A DNA stretch of 64,000 nt, taken from assembly GCA_964554335.1 (NCBI GenBank), contig CAZKOF010000002.1, forward strand, positions 16,433 to 80,432. Reading direction: 5' to 3'. The notes under the pieces were generated by a model that had not been told where the DNA came from, searched no databases, and was given only the letters and a program-made list of their open reading frames with translations. Source of the stretch: UBA3263 sp964554335. GTDB lineage: Bacteria > Bacteroidota > Bacteroidia > Bacteroidales > Muribaculaceae. The position numbers and the translations under genes were made by a program. Positions within the stretch are counted from its first letter, which is position 1, and every line of letters starts with the position of its first letter. Positions 61,012-64,000 of this stretch are shown here, piece after piece.

Positions 61012-62152
61012 ATGAGTGTTTCGAAACTTGGCATTAAACAACAAATTCTTTTAATCATATTTCTCTTTACAAAATCAATGAGTTCATCTCCAACAGTTTT
61101 AGACCTTTTTTGCGGTTGCGGCGGCATTAGCAAGGGATTTGAACTTGCAGGTTTTTCCATCGTTGGTGGTATTGACTCTAATGTCGATGCTATAAAGAGC
61201 TTCAAATTAAACTTTCCCAACGCTATAGTAAAATGTGGAGATATAACAGAAATATCTAACGACGAGGTTAAAAGTCTATTTGATGGTGTTGATGTTGTAG
61301 TTGGCGGACCTCCCTGTCAAGGATTTTCTTCTGCAAATCGTTGGCAAAAAGAAAAATGAAGATTCGCGCAACCAATTATTTTTTCAATATTTGCGATTTG
61401 TCGAGGTTCTTCGTCCTACAGCAATCCTGCTTGAAAATGTCAGAGGACTTCTTACTCGTGATAATGGATATGCGAAAAAGCGCATTGAAGAACTATTGTC
61501 TGCTATGGGTTATGTAGTTGCTAATGCAATCCTTGATTCATCTGATTTCGGTGTTCCGCAAATAAGGAAACGCGCCTTTTTTGTAGCATTTAAAAAGGAC
61601 CTCAATATAGAAGCCTTTAATTTTTCGGATATACCACATTTGCCGAAAGTTACTGTAGAAGACGCTATTGGAGAATTATATGCTTTGGAGAATGGTGATA
61701 CCGCACATATTCTCACTCGGCCTGCTAATGAATATACGGCATATCTTAGGAAGGATATAGATATATTAAACGACCACACGTCAACTTATCCTGCCGAAAT
61801 AGTGCAAAGGCGAATCAGTTTTGTCCCTCAGGGAGGAAATTGGCAGAATGTTCCAAGTGACCTTTGGCCAAGTCAACGCAGTAATAGACATTCCTCTGCA
61901 TACAAACGACTTGCGGCTAATGGACCATCTTGTACCATAGACACAGGAAATGCTCATAGCAACTATTTCCATCCCATCTTTAATCGAATTCCTTCTATAA
62001 GAGAGTCTGCAAGATTGCAATCGTTTCCTGATTCATTTGCTTTCTTTGGCTCCCGCGGAAGTCGTTACAAACAAGTCGGCAATGCTGTGCCACCTTTATT
62101 GGCCAAAGCAGTTGCTTCGCAAATGTTAAAGAAATTAAATGAAAATAATTGA
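61012..62152 (+). pseudogene. DNA (cytosine-5) methyltransferase 1, frameshifted
   Basis: Frame 1 (61012-61359) carries motif I (VLDLFCGCGGISKGFELAGF) and motif IV (GGPPCQGFSSANR), then stops at TGA 61357. Frame 2, open through this point (coding sense from about 61352), continues with NEDSRNQLFFQYLRFVEVLR, ENVRG (motif VI), GVPQIRKRAFF (VIII), and IRESARLQSFPDSF with QVGNAVPPLLAKAV (IX/X), ending 62152. Removing one A from the A5 tract at 61352-61356 (or 61346-61350) rejoins the two. So the gene is either decayed, switched off by phase variation, or misread at a homopolymer. ATG 61078 is another start. Far more A+T-rich than guaA. Confidence 0.88.
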
Positions 62153-63155
62153 CCTGTTTTGTGGCATTGGAGGCCTTAGTCTTGGCTTTGAGCAAGCGGG
62201 TTTTGAGGTCGTATCTGCGGTTGATGTATGGCCTGATGCAATCAAGACCTACAATCACAATCGAGATGCGAAGGTCGGCAGAGTTATGTCTGTGGCCGAC
62301 TTTAACGAAAATCTTTTACCTTCTTTAAAATCGAAAGAACATATCACGGGAGTTATCGGGGGGCCTCCTTGTCAAGGATTCAGTACTGTAGGTAAGCGTG
62401 AGATTGAGGATCCGCGTAATCAGTTGTATTTGGATTTCTACCGTACCGTCGCAATTTCTCAGCCTGATTTTTTCGTTATAGAAAACGTTAAAGGGATGTT
62501 AATCCTAAATAAAGGAGCTTTTGTTAAAGATCTTATATCAAGATTTGGAGAAACCGGTTTGGGCTACACCATTACTTATCAACTATTAAATGCAGCCAAT
62601 TATGGTGTGCCACAAAATCGCTATCGTGTTTTTTATATCGGTTTTAAGAACAAAGCTTTCATTTTCCCTAAACCTTTTGACTATTTATTGACGGCATCAG
62701 ACGGAATTGGCGATTTAGAGGGAGCGACGTCTGACCATTACGGAAGCGAACCTCAAAATGAGTTTCAGCGACGGATGAGAGGTGCTCAGATAAAGCCTAT
62801 GAATCAGGAATATACGAATCATTCCGCGCAAACGATAGGAATAATTAGTCGTATTCCCGATGGAGGTAATATTAAAAGCCTTCCTCCTGAATATTGGCAG
62901 GTAAGGAAATATAATAAGGCTTTTGAACGAATGGGGACCTTTAAGCCTTCAAACACCATTGACACCGGACATAGGAATTATTTCCATTATTCAGAGAATC
63001 GTATACCTACACTGCGTGAGTCCGCTCGACTACAAAGTTTCCCTGATTCTTTTGAAGTCCTTGGAACAAAGGGAAGCCAATACAAGCAAGTTGGTAATGC
63101 CGTGCCTCCGATGTTGGCGTACGTCATTGCAAAAGCGATAAAAGAACAATTATGA
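62139..63155 (+). CDS. DNA (cytosine-5) methyltransferase 2
   Basis: Methylates cytosine C5 at an unknown site. The 338-residue protein is complete, with motif I IDLFCGIGGLSLGFEQAGFE, motif IV GGPPCQGFSTVGKR, ENVKGM (VI), YGVPQNRYRVFYIG (VIII) and LRESARLQSFPDSFEVL with QVGNAVPPMLA (IX/X). Its target-recognition stretch (about 230-290) is short. It is clearly paralogous to the upstream enzyme, which it overlaps by 14 nt. Two adjacent m5C enzymes are typical of restriction systems with asymmetric sites. Confidence 0.95.
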   Translation: MKIIDLFCGIGGLSLGFEQAGFEVVSAVDVWPDAIKTYNHNRDAKVGRVMSVADFNENLLPSLKSKEHITGVIGGPPCQGFSTVGKREIEDPRNQLYLDFYRTVAISQPDFFVIENVKGMLILNKGAFVKDLISRFGETGLGYTITYQLLNAANYGVPQNRYRVFYIGFKNKAFIFPKPFDYLLTASDGIGDLEGATSDHYGSEPQNEFQRRMRGAQIKPMNQEYTNHSAQTIGIISRIPDGGNIKSLPPEYWQVRKYNKAFERMGTFKPSNTIDTGHRNYFHYSENRIPTLRESARLQSFPDSFEVLGTKGSQYKQVGNAVPPMLAYVIAKAIKEQL

Positions 63156-63892
63156 AATGTGTCATAAAAAGTTATTCAACCGATGGCAGCAGCCTGTCTT
63201 CTGACAGATGCTCCCAAATTATGTCGGTTTTTGACATGTGCGAATCATTAGGGTCCCGCCATGTTTCGTATCGTGAGATTCAAGATATGGCAGTGGCGAA
63301 TAAAATCTTCGGCGATGCTAAGGCTGATAGCGTAATTCGTACCATTTGCCCTCTTTTGAAAAAAATCGGCTTTGTTGATTATCCTGATAACCATGAATTC
63401 AAAGCCAATTCCTTTTTTACAGATTTGGGAAAATCTTTTGTAAAAACGATTGCCGCTTTGGAAAAAGCAGAGCAACTTGATAATAAAGACGCAATTTCCA
63501 AAATTGATACTGCTCGCCAGTATCATCTTCTCTTAGGCATAGATAATCTCGCAAAATCAGAATATCGCAATCACAATATACTTCTCGCATTGGAGATTCT
63601 AAAACGCGAAAAAATTATCTATTGGAATGAGCTTCTATATTTTCTCTATAATCTTCAAAACGGCAAATCTCTTGCAGATGCAATAGTGGAGGCTAATTAT
63701 AACAGGCATAATAATGAAACATACGAATATGTAAATACGAAAGGTTCACCGATTGCTAACACAACATATTCATATGTGAGATCGTTCTTGATTGAGGCCG
63801 GAGTTATACCGGCTTCTAAATCAATGTTTTCAGTAATCAATATTGATAAACTTAAATTCATAGAATCATTACCGACTTATGAATACAGATGA
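63152..63892 (+). CDS. Hypothetical protein of the methyltransferase cluster, winged-helix-like N-terminus
   Basis: The 246-residue product overlaps the second methyltransferase by 4 nt and is therefore co-translated. SRHVSYREIQDMAVANKIFG, followed by ADSVIRTICPLLKKIGFVDY, looks like a winged-helix domain (about 35-80). The rest is helical and unassigned. Its place after two m5C methyltransferases suggests a regulator or a recognition/restriction subunit; I cannot say which. No nuclease motif is certain. Confidence 0.65.
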   Translation: MKCVIKSYSTDGSSLSSDRCSQIMSVFDMCESLGSRHVSYREIQDMAVANKIFGDAKADSVIRTICPLLKKIGFVDYPDNHEFKANSFFTDLGKSFVKTIAALEKAEQLDNKDAISKIDTARQYHLLLGIDNLAKSEYRNHNILLALEILKREKIIYWNELLYFLYNLQNGKSLADAIVEANYNRHNNETYEYVNTKGSPIANTTYSYVRSFLIEAGVIPASKSMFSVINIDKLKFIESLPTYEYR

Positions 63893-63992
63893 TATACGCA
63901 ACATAATTCAACGCAATCTTCAAGATGCTATGAATTTAATTGGAGGTGCAGAGTCAAGTGGCAAGTGCAACAAAGTTAAGCAATTCTTTTGA
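63879..63992 (+). CDS. Start of a further reading frame at the window edge, apparently frameshifted
   Basis: ATG 63879 overlaps the preceding stop by 14 nt. The frame reads MNTDDIRNIIQRNLQDAMNL and then IGGAESSGKCNKVKQFF, ending at TGA 63990. Dropping one T from the T4 run at 63987-63990 reads QFFEKF and continues past the edge, so a longer gene (possibly the restriction enzyme) may begin here. Only 37 residues are visible. Confidence 0.45.
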   Translation: MNTDDIRNIIQRNLQDAMNLIGGAESSGKCNKVKQFF

Positions 63993-64000
63993 AAAATTCT

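Noticed and set aside
61340..61360. Programmed -1 frameshift in methyltransferase 1
   Set aside because: The frame needed to rejoin the two halves is +1, not -1, and there is no obvious stimulatory structure.

Overview
The window is a dense, G+C-rich bacterial chromosome segment. It fits a Bacteroidales genome of the Muribaculaceae (S24-7) kind. The evidence is the repeated TAnnTTTG promoter elements (18 of the 23 listed here are TAACTTTG or a one-base relative), the near absence of Shine-Dalgarno sites, and family content typical of Bacteroidota: OstA-like LptA/D-family protein, fused SpmA/SpmB-type protein, GH3-family adenylase, DUF4831 and PCMD proteins, C11 peptidase, Bacteroidota-type YfhO, and inositol-phosphate synthase. 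The family assignment is inference; no 16S gene is present.

Layout. 1-3.9 kb: end of aroC, a SurA-like foldase and an OstA-like LPS transport protein. 4.0-5.7 kb: an A+T-richer insert with a broken excisionase-type HTH gene and a Fic-domain gene, bracketed by an 18-bp direct repeat. 5.7-9.4 kb: dapA-rsmA, then folB and a sodium symporter with a small overlapping membrane protein. 9.4-10.3 kb: tRNA-Leu(UAA), a REP-associated (RAYT) transposase and its REP palindrome. 10.3-18 kb: tadA-rnz-mscS operon, C11 peptidase, a lipoprotein and a 1281-residue GH2 beta-galactosidase. 18-24.7 kb: rluA/topA and PCMD/GT2/lgt. 24.8-31.6 kb: a 25-G tract before a SIMPL-domain gene, then the compact manC-yfhO-prfA-tatD operon. 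31.6-36.2 kb: a secreted-protein C-terminal remnant, pnp, then kdsD-ribH-wbqC. 36.2-47 kb: SpmAB-like, thyA, ferredoxin-type membrane protein, OmpA, GH3-like, DUF389, DUF4831, nnr and a DUF2156 protein. 47-54 kb: mreC, mreB, a four-helix-bundle insert, purH, an AAA ATPase with upstream tandem repeats, and ino1. 54-55.7 kb: a Bcr/CflA efflux gene with a long leader and a start-overlapping leader peptide. 55.8-60.9 kb: yebC, pheT and guaA. 60.9-64 kb: an A+T-rich restriction-modification-like island with two tandem m5C methyltransferases, the first frameshifted, a winged-helix-like protein and the start of another reading frame at the window edge.

Most genes are housekeeping and tightly packed with 1-14 nt overlaps. 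The accessory signals lie in the Fic cassette, the REP/RAYT locus, the repeat families scattered between genes, simple-sequence tracts (G25 before the SIMPL gene, a heptamer array inside the beta-galactosidase gene), the efflux-gene leader and the methyltransferase island. All calls were made by reading the sequence; no database search was run.
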